A stretch of 64,000 nt of DNA from an uncultured Acidimicrobiales bacterium (GTDB lineage: Bacteria; Actinomycetota; Acidimicrobiia; Acidimicrobiales; SHLQ01): NCBI GenBank assembly GCA_938015295.1, contig CALLQB010000023.1, positions 113,227 to 177,226 of the forward strand. Direction: 5' to 3'. This document shows, piece by piece, positions 7,931 to 16,706 of this stretch. Position numbers and translations under genes: made by a program. The notes below the pieces were generated by a model. It worked only from the letters and a program-made list of their open reading frames with translations. It did not search any database and had not been told where the DNA came from. How positions within the stretch are numbered: position 1 is the stretch's first letter; each line of letters begins with the position of its first letter.

Positions 7931-9144
7931 GCCTCGGCCGCCACCAGCGACACCTCAGGCAAGGTGAGCTTCGCCCATCGACCGCCATCGCCCCAGCTGA
8001 GATTTCCGCCAGAGGTTGCAATGAGAATGTCAGCCAACTCAAGGGCCACACGTTCGCGCACCTGCTCGCGATCAAGCGGTTGACCGTCATCGCTGATCCA
8101 GATTTGAGCGCCATCGTCTTGTTCGAGCACTATCTCGACTGAACGGGCGCCACGATCAAACGACGAACCGAGCAGCGACCGCATGGCGTCGGCAGTGGCA
8201 ACCTGATCGCACCAAGCTTCGCCAGCGTTGCCACTGATCTTGAGTCCAACCGGATGGCCCAACTCAGCGGCAACGTCATCGATGAGATCATCGATATTGA
8301 CCTTGCGCGGACGAGTCCACTTCTCGCCTTCTTGGGCCTGCAATAGGTCATCGAGACGACGAAGTCGGTCAGGATCGAACGAATCGCTTTCTAGGTCGGC
8401 GCGCACGGCGCGAACTTCACTCCCGATAAACAAGGCTCGACGATGGCGTTCTTCACGGTCAAGCACGTAGGCGGCTTCGACCTCGGCCAGCGCTTTCGGG
8501 CGACGCGTAATTTCACGAAAGATGAACACGCCGACTGTCGGCACCACAAAGGCCACCAAAAAGCCCCCCACAGCGCCGAATCGACGCAACGCCTGGTTTG
8601 CAGAGAGCACGCTCGCAAGGCGCTCGGTCTGCGCGTCCTTCAGGAGTTTCTGTGCCTGGTCCAACGCCGGCAACAACTCGGCGTCAACAACTTCCTGCGC
8701 CGTGAGAAACTGCTTTTGCTCGGCGAGGTCAACTACCGCCGCACCAGCGGCAACAACGGGCGCAACCTCACCAATGTCCTCGGCGCCGACGAGCAAGGTC
8801 AGGGCGTCGAGGCCCTCACGCGCTCGCGTAATCGATGCTGAAGACGACTCGCCCTCGAAGCCTCCGACCAGCACGACCTCAGCAATTTGGGCCTTTACCA
8901 AATCAAGTTGGCGAAGAGAGCCATCGATAACGTGCAGCTCAGCAGATTCGCTGGTGACTTTCCGGGCGGCGTCAATCAGCGAGAAGACCGCAACAAGCAG
9001 CCCAAGCAAGGTAACGCCACAAACAATGGCGCTGATGACTGCCCGCCGACGGTAGCCAGATGTCTCCGTCGGAGCGCCGCCAGAAATCACGAAACGAGAA
9101 ACACCGGTAGCCATAGACAGATCCATCGGTCCAACGGCAGCCAA
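7927..9144 (-). CDS. Histidine-kinase-like membrane protein with degenerate catalytic core
   Basis: 405 aa (possible later starts at 9126 and 9114). TM1 at about 34–56, an Ala/Glu-rich helical extracytoplasmic domain (about 60–190), and TM2 at about 197–217. A helical region follows where the DHp domain would be, but it has no H-E/D-x-x phosphoacceptor motif (EERHRRALFIGSEVRAVRADL). The last 130 residues look like a GHKL ATPase: LLGSSFDRGA stands where the N-box LLDNAxRHGA would be (Asn replaced), and WISDDGQPL replaces the G1 DNGxGI. It is therefore probably not an active kinase. It is co-encoded with the downstream beta-helix surface protein, so a signalling or scaffold role at the surface is inferred. 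Confidence 0.75.
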   Translation of the reverse strand: MAAVGPMDLSMATGVSRFVISGGAPTETSGYRRRAVISAIVCGVTLLGLLVAVFSLIDAARKVTSESAELHVIDGSLRQLDLVKAQIAEVVLVGGFEGESSSASITRAREGLDALTLLVGAEDIGEVAPVVAAGAAVVDLAEQKQFLTAQEVVDAELLPALDQAQKLLKDAQTERLASVLSANQALRRFGAVGGFLVAFVVPTVGVFIFREITRRPKALAEVEAAYVLDREERHRRALFIGSEVRAVRADLESDSFDPDRLRRLDDLLQAQEGEKWTRPRKVNIDDLIDDVAAELGHPVGLKISGNAGEAWCDQVATADAMRSLLGSSFDRGARSVEIVLEQDDGAQIWISDDGQPLDREQVRERVALELADILIATSGGNLSWGDGGRWAKLTLPEVSLVAAEA

Positions 9145-9203
9145 ATGAACGAAATTGGTTCTCTAAAGCCGAAGTTACCGCCATGGACTGCCGATAGATC
9201 TGG

Positions 9204-10754
9204 GTGAACGTTTCACCCGCCGCCGAGCAACACATGGGGCAGGCCGACCTCGAGCGTGGCCTCGTCCCGCTGCGCATTGTTCTGTCGGTACTCATGTTGA
9301 TCATCTTGTTCATCGCCGATGCTGGCGCAGACACCCCAGGCAGTACTCGCGCTGTCTTCGCTGTCGCCTCGATCGCGAACGTGTTGCTCAACGCTCGGCG
9401 TTTCGTCGGCAAGAACTACCGCGGAGGGTCCAAACTTCTCGCCGGCCAAATCGTGCTTGATGGCATTTTGGGTATCGCAGCCGTGCTTATCCTCGACCCC
9501 GTAGTCACGCCACTTGCATGGATCGCGTTGCTCGTCCCAGTTCTCGATGCGATCGCCTTGCACTCGAACACCGCCGGTCTGCTGACTTGGGTTGCGGTAT
9601 CAGCCGGATACCTGACATTTCGTTCGCTCTATCCAAGCCTGGGTGGCGAACTCGCCGCTTCGTTCTCCACTGGTCTGCAGCAGCTCCTCGCCGCGGCGCT
9701 GGTCGGGCTGCCCATTGGTTTCTGGTCGACACGGCTCGCCGATTCGTTGCGCCGGGCCAACGACGAGCGGCGCCTCGCCCGCCACACCGCCACCCGGCTG
9801 CGGGCATCCGCACAAGCCGGCCGGCGTCTGGTGGCACTCCCCGACCCTGCATCGGTAGAACGCGACCTCATTCAAGAACTCATGGCACTTGGCGTTGACC
9901 GCGCCGAGCTCTGGCGGCACGTCGAGGGAGCGTGGCGACTCCAGCGCGCTAAAGGCCAACCGCTAGAACAACAAACCGATGTGCTTCTCGACCGAGCTGT
10001 CGAATCCCAAACGATGGCGACGCTGCGAACCGACAACCAAGAAGAGCTCCAAGAGGCACACCTCACCGGCTTTGACTTCGTTGTGGCCGTGCCCCTCCAT
10101 CGGCGAGACGACGGCGTTCTGCGTGTCTGGTCAAGCGAGACCAGCCGACTTGGCCCCGCCGAGCAAGAGGCGATCAACGTGCTCGCCGCGTCAGGCTCGA
10201 CATCGCTCGAAAACGCCCGGGTCCACAAAGCGCTCGAGGACTGGTCGAATGAGCTCGAGTTTCGGGCCAATCACGACCCGCTAACCGGGTTACTCAACCG
10301 CAGCGGACTCTTTGCTGCCATCGAGACACTTACCAACGCCCAACAGCCCGATGAACTCGGCGTGATCTTTCTCGACCTCGACGGCTTCAAAGAGGTCAAT
10401 GACACGCTCGGCCATGAAGCTGGCGACCGGGTGCTTCAGGTCATCGCCAAACGTTTCGAGAAAGCGCTTCCCGACGGCGCGTTGCTCGCTCGAATGGGCG
10501 GCGACGAAATGGCGGTTGTCTTCTCGGCCCAAAACGATCTCGACGCAATGACCACCTTTGCCGAAAGGCTGGTGGCCACTGCGTCTGAATCAATTCGAAT
10601 TGAACCGCACACCGCTCAGGTTGGAGCAAGCGTGGGGCTCACTCGTGCCCCAGGGTCGGTGGGCATCGATGTCCTGATGGCCGAAGCCGATACAGCGATG
10701 TATCAAGCGAAGCGAGCAGGTGGCGGCGCCGTAGCGTTCGCCGATGCCAACTAA
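9204..10754 (+). CDS. Membrane GGDEF-domain protein (putative diguanylate cyclase, GGDEM variant)
   Basis: 516 aa from GTG 9204. About six hydrophobic segments (residues 24–180, MASE-like), a GAF-like middle region (about 215–350), a coiled-coil linker and a C-terminal GGDEF domain. The domain has DPLTGLLNRSGLF, DLDGFKEVNDTLGHEAGD and the signature MGGDEMAVVF, with Met in the fifth position of GG(D/E)EF. Catalytic Gly-Gly-Asp-Glu are kept, so c-di-GMP synthesis is possible; an RxxD inhibitory site is not obvious. It diverges from the kinase-like gene across 59 bases. Confidence 0.88.
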   Translation: MNVSPAAEQHMGQADLERGLVPLRIVLSVLMLIILFIADAGADTPGSTRAVFAVASIANVLLNARRFVGKNYRGGSKLLAGQIVLDGILGIAAVLILDPVVTPLAWIALLVPVLDAIALHSNTAGLLTWVAVSAGYLTFRSLYPSLGGELAASFSTGLQQLLAAALVGLPIGFWSTRLADSLRRANDERRLARHTATRLRASAQAGRRLVALPDPASVERDLIQELMALGVDRAELWRHVEGAWRLQRAKGQPLEQQTDVLLDRAVESQTMATLRTDNQEELQEAHLTGFDFVVAVPLHRRDDGVLRVWSSETSRLGPAEQEAINVLAASGSTSLENARVHKALEDWSNELEFRANHDPLTGLLNRSGLFAAIETLTNAQQPDELGVIFLDLDGFKEVNDTLGHEAGDRVLQVIAKRFEKALPDGALLARMGGDEMAVVFSAQNDLDAMTTFAERLVATASESIRIEPHTAQVGASVGLTRAPGSVGIDVLMAEADTAMYQAKRAGGGAVAFADAN

Positions 10755-10758
10755 CGAA

Positions 10759-11391
10759 CTAGGAAGTCAGCTCGCACGAGTGATGAGCGGTCGGGATCTC
10801 ACGGGCATCAAGCATGCAGTGATCAACACTCGTTCCGCCACGGATGTCATCTAGGCCGGGACCACCGACAAGTTTGTCTGCACCGTGGCCACCCCAGAGC
10901 ATGTCCTTGCCGCCATTGCCGCGGATGTCGTCGCGGCCACGGCCGCCAAAGACGATATCGTCGCCAGCCGCACCAATAACGAGATCATGGCCTGCGCCAC
11001 CGTAGACAACATCGTTGCCACGACCGCCCCAGACTTCGTCGTTGCCCGAGCCGCCCCAGACTTTATCGTCGCCTTCGCCGCCACCGACACGGTCATCGCC
11101 GCGGCCGCCTTGCACGAGGTCGTCGCCTTCGCCGCCCCAGATACGGTCGTCACCGGTGAGGCCACAGATGAGGTCGTTGCCTCCAAGACCAAAGATGACA
11201 TCGTCTCCGGCAGTTCCGAGGATGACGTCGGGTCCGTCGGTCGGCTGATCGCCTGCACCAAGGTCAACTGTTACAGCGAATCCTTGGCAGGTTGCCCCGT
11301 CGGAGGCGGCCTGCGCAGGGACGGTTGCGAATACGGGCATTGCTACGACGGTGAGAGACACAGCCAACTTTTTCAACGATGCGTTCTTCAT
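10759..11391 (-). CDS. Small secreted RTX-type (hemolysin-like) calcium-binding repeat protein
   Basis: 210 aa. Signal peptide (MKNASLKKLAVSLTVVAMPVFATVPAQA), a short beta segment, then about fourteen nonapeptide RTX repeats of the type GGxGxDxhx (for example GGEGDDLVQ, GGRGDDRVG, GGSGNDEVW). These fold as a calcium-bound beta-roll. The C-terminus has two Cys (DHCMLDA … HHSCELTS) that may pair. There is no catalytic domain, so it is a bare calcium-binding surface or matrix protein. A clear ribosome site (GAAGGAAC) precedes the ATG. RTX proteins usually leave by type I secretion, but here a Sec signal is seen, as is normal in Gram-positive homologues. Confidence 0.88.
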   Translation of the reverse strand: MKNASLKKLAVSLTVVAMPVFATVPAQAASDGATCQGFAVTVDLGAGDQPTDGPDVILGTAGDDVIFGLGGNDLICGLTGDDRIWGGEGDDLVQGGRGDDRVGGGEGDDKVWGGSGNDEVWGGRGNDVVYGGAGHDLVIGAAGDDIVFGGRGRDDIRGNGGKDMLWGGHGADKLVGGPGLDDIRGGTSVDHCMLDAREIPTAHHSCELTS

Positions 11392-11530
11392 AGTGTTCCT
11401 TCTTGATGTGGGGTTGTGGGGGAATTTCAGGAATTGCAGAAACGAACAAGCCCCAGAGTGGATCGTTGAGAAACAGTCATCAATGGATCATGTGGCTCAT
11501 TTCGCTCAAGTTCGGCCCTAAAATGCGGGA

Positions 11531-12010
11531 GTGCTCTCGGTGGCGATTGACATAACGAAGAAACCCTTTGCCGAGACCATCATCTCGGGAACTGTCGGTC
11601 CCCATACCGTCACGATGCAATCTGAAGCGTGGCTAGCTCGACGATCGGTCATCGCTGGCTCAATCGACAGCGGCAAAGTCGAACTCACCGCACGGGGTCG
11701 TCTGTTCGGCAACCAAGAACTCGAGGGGATCATGCCCCTCGGAGCGACAAAACTCTCCATCGCCTTCCATCTTCGCCGCGTGCACGTCACCGGAGACGTG
11801 GGCCCCGACATCATCGATCTCACCATCTCGCGCGCGGTACTCAAGCCGCTAAAGATTGTTCCTGCGCAAGATAGCGCTGCTGTACATCTCGAGATGACGA
11901 AGCGGTTGAAGTCGGGAGTTCTCACCGGCGAAGTTGTTCGCCCGGCCGATGCTTTTGTCATCGCTGCGGTGAGTCCAACATTGCTCGCCATCTTCGACCG
12001 GCGGGCGTGA
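11531..12010 (+). CDS. Conserved-looking hypothetical protein, 159 aa
   Basis: GTG at 11531. The codons show the G/C third-position bias of real genes here. The protein alternates beta strands and short turns (TVGPHTVTMQSEAWLARRSV, KLSIAFHLRRVHVTGDVGPD), with no membrane segment or signal peptide, and ends with an alpha-helical FVIAAVSPTLLAIF stretch. I recognise no family. The upstream 139 bases (11392–11530) separate it from the divergent RTX gene and hold no other gene. It ends 32 bases before tRNA-Lys. The reverse strand also has an open frame, but its composition looks like a shadow. Confidence 0.55.
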   Translation: MLSVAIDITKKPFAETIISGTVGPHTVTMQSEAWLARRSVIAGSIDSGKVELTARGRLFGNQELEGIMPLGATKLSIAFHLRRVHVTGDVGPDIIDLTISRAVLKPLKIVPAQDSAAVHLEMTKRLKSGVLTGEVVRPADAFVIAAVSPTLLAIFDRRA

Positions 12011-12042
12011 CGTTTTTCCCTCGGGGGCGATACCATCACTCT

Positions 12043-12117
12043 GCCCCTGTGGCGCAGTCTGGTTAGCGCAGTGGACTTTTAATCCATTGGTCGTGGGTTC
12101 GAATCCCACCGGGGGCA
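12043..12117 (+). tRNA. tRNA-Lys (TTT anticodon)
   Basis: 75-base cloverleaf. Acceptor stem GCCCCTG pairs with CGGGGGC (one G·T). The T arm is GTGGG–TTCGAAT–CCCAC and the anticodon loop is CTTTTAA with anticodon TTT. The discriminator is A, and CCA is not encoded. Confidence 0.95.
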
Positions 12118-12167
12118 CTGCGTGAACAATCGTGTTTGCTGCCATTGAACTGGTAATACTGTTCGCC

Positions 12168-12959
12168 ATGAGCGACGTCAGCCCTTTGGTACAGATCACC
12201 GACGCAAACCGGGTTCGCACGATCCAACTGCAACGGCCCCAGGCCAAGAACGCGATGAACGAAGCCATGTGGGATGCCGTGGCCGAAGCACTCATCGACG
12301 CTGCTGAGAACAGCCAGGTATCGGTTGTTGTTTTCACCGGCAGCGGCGACAGCTTCTCGGCCGGCCAAGACGTGATCGAAATGGCGATGGGCGCCAGCGG
12401 CACACTCGAGCGAGGCAAGCACAGCTTCTCGGGGCTTGCCGATCAGCTCGTCGAGTTCCCGAAACCCCTGATCTGCGCAGTCAACGGCATCGGCCTGGGC
12501 TTCGGTGTCACCATTCTCGGCTTCGCCGACCTGGTGTTCATGTCGACCACGGCTCGTCTGAAATGCCCGTTTACGACCCTCGGTGTGGCACCTGAGCTGG
12601 GCAGCAGCTTTTTGTTCCCGCAGCTACTCGGCCGCCAGAACGCTTCATGGATGCTGATGAGTTCCGAGTGGTTCAGCGCCGAACAGTGCAAAGACATGGG
12701 CCTTGTCTTTGCAATCTGCGAACCCGATCACCTGCTGCAAACCGCGATCGAACACGCCGAGGTTCTTGCCTCTAAGCCTCTGAACTCTCTGATGGAATCC
12801 AAACGGGTCATTGCCGAACCCTTCAGGGCCGAGATTCGAGCGGCACGGTCGCGTGAGGACAACGCTTTCAAGGTGTTGATGGGCTCGCCGGAGAACATCG
12901 AGGCGATGACCGCCTTCGCGGAGAAACGACCACCCGACTTCTCAAAGCTTGGCAAATAG
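12168..12959 (+). CDS. Enoyl-CoA hydratase/isomerase (crotonase) family protein
   Basis: 263 aa from ATG 12168; an upstream GTG at 12132 would add an unlikely leader right after the tRNA. Crotonase signatures: the first oxyanion-hole loop FSAGQDV, then the second loop ICAVNGIGLGFGVTILGFADLVFMS and the FTTLGVAPELGSSFLFPQLLG active-site segment with Glu in PELG. The enzyme acts on acyl-CoA C=C bonds in beta-oxidation-type pathways. Its stop abuts the ATG of a CoA transferase, so the two work on related CoA esters. The exact substrate cannot be read. Confidence 0.88.
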   Translation: MSDVSPLVQITDANRVRTIQLQRPQAKNAMNEAMWDAVAEALIDAAENSQVSVVVFTGSGDSFSAGQDVIEMAMGASGTLERGKHSFSGLADQLVEFPKPLICAVNGIGLGFGVTILGFADLVFMSTTARLKCPFTTLGVAPELGSSFLFPQLLGRQNASWMLMSSEWFSAEQCKDMGLVFAICEPDHLLQTAIEHAEVLASKPLNSLMESKRVIAEPFRAEIRAARSREDNAFKVLMGSPENIEAMTAFAEKRPPDFSKLGK

Positions 12960-14180
12960 ATGACCGAACAACCGTCAACATCGAAACCCTTCGCCGGCAT
13001 TCGGGTTGTCGAGGCGGCGCAGATGATTTCGGCACCACTGGCGGGTGCGATTCTTGCCGAGCAGGGCGCCGACGTCGTCAAGGTCGAACTCGCCGACGGG
13101 GTTGGCGACCGGCTTCGAGCCATCGGCAGCCGCCGGGATGACATCTCCGCGGTATTCAACGGTGTCAACCACGGCAAGCGGTCGGTCACGTTCGACACAA
13201 AAACCGAGGCCGGTCTCGAGGCGCTCCTCGCCCTCTGTGCAACAGCCGACGTCTTTCTCCAGAATTTCCGGCCCGGCGCAGCCGAACGAATGGGAGTCGG
13301 CGAAGCCCAGCTTCGTTCCATCAACCCCGACATCATCTATGTGTCGGTATCGGGCTTTGGGTCGTCGGGGCCAAAGGTCGACCAGAAGGTGTATGACTAC
13401 GTCATTCAGGCGATGACGGGCATCGCCTCACTTCAGGGTCTCGGCAGCGGCGGAGGGTCGAAGCCCGACAAGCCACAACTCATTCGTCAGTTTGTCATCG
13501 ACAAGGTCACTGCACTCACGGTCAGTCAGGCAATCACCGCTGCCCTTTTTGCCCGCGAGCGTGGTCTCGGCGGACAGCATGTCGAACTCGCGATGCTCGA
13601 CGTTGGGCTGTGGTTTTTCTGGCCGGACGGAATGATGGACCGCGCGCTTCTCAGCGACGACGTTCATCACAGTCCGCATTTCTCGCTCGCCTACGACGTC
13701 GTCGCCACGCGTGATGGATTCATTGCCATGATTCCCAACGGGAATCGCTCGTGGCCGCCGTTGTGCCAAGCCTTTAACCCGTCGTGGTTGACCGACGCGA
13801 GATACGCGACGCCTGAAGACCGCGAAGCTAACCAGGCCGAGTTGTCGGCAGATTTCGCGGCCGTCGTCGGCGATCTGACCACGACCGAAGCGTTAGAACG
13901 CATGCGGGCAAACGATGTGCCTGGTGCGGCGGTGGTCGATCTCGACAACGTTGCCGGCGACGAGCAGATCGCACATAACGAAACCCTGGCTCACCTGCTC
14001 GACGGCCCGGCAGGCGAAAGACTCGAAGCGCTTCCGCCGGTCAAGTTCGGCGGTGGCCGGGCGGTCGCCCCAACCAGCGCTCCGAGCCTTGGGGCCAACA
14101 CCGACGAAGTGCTTACCGAACTCGGCTACACCGCTGACTCCATCGCCAACATGCGCGAGTCCGGGGTCCTCGGCCCCTAG
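12960..14180 (+). CDS. Family III CoA transferase (CaiB/BaiF type)
   Basis: 406 aa. The N-terminus FAGIRVVEAAQMISAPLAGAI and AEQGADVVKVE is diagnostic for family III CoA transferases. It is followed by FNGVNHGKRSV, the FGSSGP loop and GGQHVELAMLD. These enzymes move CoA between carboxylic acids. It starts directly after the stop of the crotonase gene (no gap), so the pair is an acyl-CoA activation and processing unit. The tail overlaps the convergent MFS gene by four bases. Confidence 0.9.
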   Translation: MTEQPSTSKPFAGIRVVEAAQMISAPLAGAILAEQGADVVKVELADGVGDRLRAIGSRRDDISAVFNGVNHGKRSVTFDTKTEAGLEALLALCATADVFLQNFRPGAAERMGVGEAQLRSINPDIIYVSVSGFGSSGPKVDQKVYDYVIQAMTGIASLQGLGSGGGSKPDKPQLIRQFVIDKVTALTVSQAITAALFARERGLGGQHVELAMLDVGLWFFWPDGMMDRALLSDDVHHSPHFSLAYDVVATRDGFIAMIPNGNRSWPPLCQAFNPSWLTDARYATPEDREANQAELSADFAAVVGDLTTTEALERMRANDVPGAAVVDLDNVAGDEQIAHNETLAHLLDGPAGERLEALPPVKFGGGRAVAPTSAPSLGANTDEVLTELGYTADSIANMRESGVLGP

Positions 14181-15328
14181 AACTCGTCGGCCACCAGCAA
14201 CGCGACGGCCGAGCCCACAAGAGCGCTAGCAGCAACGACACTCCACATCACGGTGTAGCCAGCTGTGTCAATCAACCAGCCGGTGATTACCGGGGCGCTG
14301 AATACACCGAGATAGACCCCGGTCTGGGTTACTCCCGTAGCGGTGCCTGCCGCCGCCTGGTTCGTCCGAATGATTCCGAAGTTGGTGAACACGGGCCAGA
14401 TCCACCCGCCAGCGAACGCAAGAACGGTAGCGACCATATGGGTTCCGGGCAGTCGTACGCTCAACAGAGCCATGCCGGCGGCGCCGACGAGGACGGTGAG
14501 TCCGGCGACTCGGAAGGGGCGGGCGGTCATCGTGTCGACCATCGAACCCGAAACCAGGCGAAGCACGATGCCCGATGCGGCTCCCACACTCAACAGGAGG
14601 CCCGCTACCCCTTCGTTGATGCCTGCATCGACTCCCGACGCGACGGTCCACGCGTTGAGTGCTCCGGCACAAAATGCGAGAAACATTGCGCATACCGAAG
14701 CCAAGAACAGCGCCCTGCGGCTTGAGACCACCACCGGAGGTTCATGCGGCAAAGCCGATCCGGCAACGCCAGCGTTTTCGTGAGGGTCTTCAAGGATTTC
14801 CTGTCGCACCACCACCAGTGCGACGAGGGCGAAGATTGCGCCCCCAACGTACGCCCACCGCCAGCCAACCGTCAGGGCGACCAGTGGCACCGCCAAGCCG
14901 CTCAGCAGCGAAGCGGTCGGCATGCCTGACTGTTTTATAGCGATCGCCAGCCCGAGTCGTTCGAGTCGCGCTCGGGCCAGCGCGAGGTTCACCGCTGTCT
15001 GACATGCCGCATTCAGTAGTCCGGCCATAGCCAGCGCAGCGATCAAAGCCCAAAACGACGACACCCAGAGCGCAATGACCATATTGATGATGGCCGTACC
15101 GAGTAAGGCGGCAGTCATCTGCCGTCTCGGGCCGACCCGTTGGACAACTCCACCGAGCAGACGCGAGCCTGCCGCGGCGCTGAGAAAGAATCCTCCGAGA
15201 AACCAGCCGTACCGTGCGTCGCTGACGCCAAAGTCCTTGCTGACCTGCACCGACAAGGCGCCGATCAAAAAGCCGGGGTACACCGTGGAAATCGTGGCCA
15301 CCACGACCGCACCGACAACTCGTTGCAT
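14177..15328 (-). CDS. MFS transporter
   Basis: 383 aa with about 12 hydrophobic segments. The N-terminus VATISTVYPGFLIGALSVQV and the loop GGVVQRVGPRRQMTAALLGTA (motif A-like G-x-x-x-D/Q-R-x-G-R-R) are typical of the major facilitator superfamily. The helix 4–5 region contains ALARARLERLGLAIAIKQSGMP. The substrate is not predictable. It is the last gene of the long minus-strand run, five bases after the glycosyltransferase stop. Confidence 0.88.
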   Translation of the reverse strand: MQRVVGAVVVATISTVYPGFLIGALSVQVSKDFGVSDARYGWFLGGFFLSAAAGSRLLGGVVQRVGPRRQMTAALLGTAIINMVIALWVSSFWALIAALAMAGLLNAACQTAVNLALARARLERLGLAIAIKQSGMPTASLLSGLAVPLVALTVGWRWAYVGGAIFALVALVVVRQEILEDPHENAGVAGSALPHEPPVVVSSRRALFLASVCAMFLAFCAGALNAWTVASGVDAGINEGVAGLLLSVGAASGIVLRLVSGSMVDTMTARPFRVAGLTVLVGAAGMALLSVRLPGTHMVATVLAFAGGWIWPVFTNFGIIRTNQAAAGTATGVTQTGVYLGVFSAPVITGWLIDTAGYTVMWSVVAASALVGSAVALLVADEF

Positions 15329-15333
15329 ACGAT

Positions 15334-16032
15334 TTAGCCCCGGGCGTTACGCAGGGTGACGCCGAGGATGTGGTAGCCAGCCAGCATCGACCCCTTCAAG
15401 GTGCCGCTTACTTTCGACTCCCCGGCCCCGCGCCGGTCCCAACTCACCGGCACCTCGACGATTCGTGAGCCGCGCTTGGCGCTCTTCACCATCATTTCGG
15501 TTGGCCAGCCAAAGGTCATCTCACGCATGTTCAGTGCAACAAGGAGGTCGCCTCGGATCGCCCGGTAGGGCCCAAGGTCGGTGACGTCGATGGCATACAG
15601 TCGTCGCATCAGTGCCGCAGTGAGCCAATTGCCGAAACGCTGATGAGCTCCCATCGCTCCCCGCTCGCGAGTGCCGAGCACCCGCGACCCGAGCACGAGG
15701 TCGGCAGTGTCGTCGAGAAGTGGCTGCACCAGATCGTCGATCTCGCCGGGCCGAGAACTCTGGTCGCCGTCGATATACACCAGGAACTCGGCTCCGTCGT
15801 CGAGCGCTGCCTCGCTACCTGTCTGGCACGCCTGTCCGTAACCCATCCGGTGTTCGTGCACAACCTTTGCGCCGGCTGCCGCGGCCTCCGACGCGGTCTT
15901 GTCGGTCGAACCATTGTCGACGACGACGATTCGATCGACGCCGGCTAGGCGGAGACCAGCAACCACGGCGCCGATGTTTCCTTCTTCGTTGAGCGCCGGA
16001 ACCACTGCCGCAACTCGGTCGAACGCACTCAC
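15334..16032 (-). CDS. Glycosyltransferase family 2 (DPM1/DUF2064-partner type)
   Basis: 232 aa, GTG start overlapping the previous gene's stop (GTGA). GT-A fold motifs: VVPALNEEGNIGAVVAGL at the N-terminus, VVDNGSTDKT, the metal-binding DGD in FLVYIDGDQSSR and the acceptor-side DLGPYRAIRGDLL. There is no membrane anchor beyond the C-terminal region. It is encoded with a DUF2064 protein, a common pairing (TIGR04282/TIGR04283-like). Database names of these families mention arsenosugars, but nothing here shows arsenic chemistry. A lipid-linked or glycolipid sugar product is the safer guess. Confidence 0.88.
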   Translation of the reverse strand: MSAFDRVAAVVPALNEEGNIGAVVAGLRLAGVDRIVVVDNGSTDKTASEAAAAGAKVVHEHRMGYGQACQTGSEAALDDGAEFLVYIDGDQSSRPGEIDDLVQPLLDDTADLVLGSRVLGTRERGAMGAHQRFGNWLTAALMRRLYAIDVTDLGPYRAIRGDLLVALNMREMTFGWPTEMMVKSAKRGSRIVEVPVSWDRRGAGESKVSGTLKGSMLAGYHILGVTLRNARG

Positions 16033-16706
16033 GGCAGCTGTTGCACGAACCGAGCAGTGCGCGGCGTTACCGAATGATTGATCGACGAACGAAGGCGTTC
16101 GAGATCTTCTGGCACGTCGACGTCATGCCAGGCGGGCCCGCGCACAATTCGCGCCCCCAGCTCGTTTGCCAACGCGACGGTGTCGGCGAAAACGGTAGGT
16201 GTCGACATCTCGATATCGGTGACCAACGGCGACCACTGCTTCTTCCAGCCAATGAGCCAATAGCCACCGTCAGAACTTGGTGCAAGCAGCACGTCGACCC
16301 CTGGACGATCAAGGTCGGCAAACGCAGTTTGCAGGTGCCCGGCGGGAAAGTCAGGGCTGTCGCTGCCCATAGCGAACACTTGGCTGTAACCCGTGGCAAG
16401 TAGTTCTGAGAGGACCGCGTCGAGTCGGTGTCCGAGCGTTGGCCCGACCTGTTCGACCAGCTTGACCCCTGGGGCAATCTCGTTGAAGTACGCGATCGAG
16501 TCGTGCAAATCGACGGCGATCACCACTTCACAGTCAGCTCGCTTCTGCAGCCGCTCGATCGTGTCGCGAAGCAAACACTCGTACAGGTCGGCGGCGACTT
16601 GGGCTGGCAGGGCCGGGCTCAGGCGGGTCTTAGTCCGGCCCGGCTCAGGCCGCTTCGCCATGATTGCGACGACTCGTCCACTTCCGGTCGTCAGTCGATG
16701 TTTCAC
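16029..16706 (-). CDS. DUF2064 / TIGR04282-like nucleotidyl- or glycosyltransferase
   Basis: 225 aa with a GTG start inside the previous stop (GTGA overlap). Hallmarks: VVAIMAKRPEPGRTKTRL at the N-terminus (phosphate-binding loop with GRTKTRL), GPTLGHRLD, VFAMGSDSPDFP and SSDGGYWLIGWKK. These define the DUF2064 group, which is related to CofC and other GT-A nucleotidyltransferases. Enzymatic activity is unproved for most members. It sits between two GT2 genes, so a sugar-nucleotide or glycosyl-transfer role is inferred. Confidence 0.88.
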   Translation of the reverse strand: MKHRLTTGSGRVVAIMAKRPEPGRTKTRLSPALPAQVAADLYECLLRDTIERLQKRADCEVVIAVDLHDSIAYFNEIAPGVKLVEQVGPTLGHRLDAVLSELLATGYSQVFAMGSDSPDFPAGHLQTAFADLDRPGVDVLLAPSSDGGYWLIGWKKQWSPLVTDIEMSTPTVFADTVALANELGARIVRGPAWHDVDVPEDLERLRSSINHSVTPRTARFVQQLP

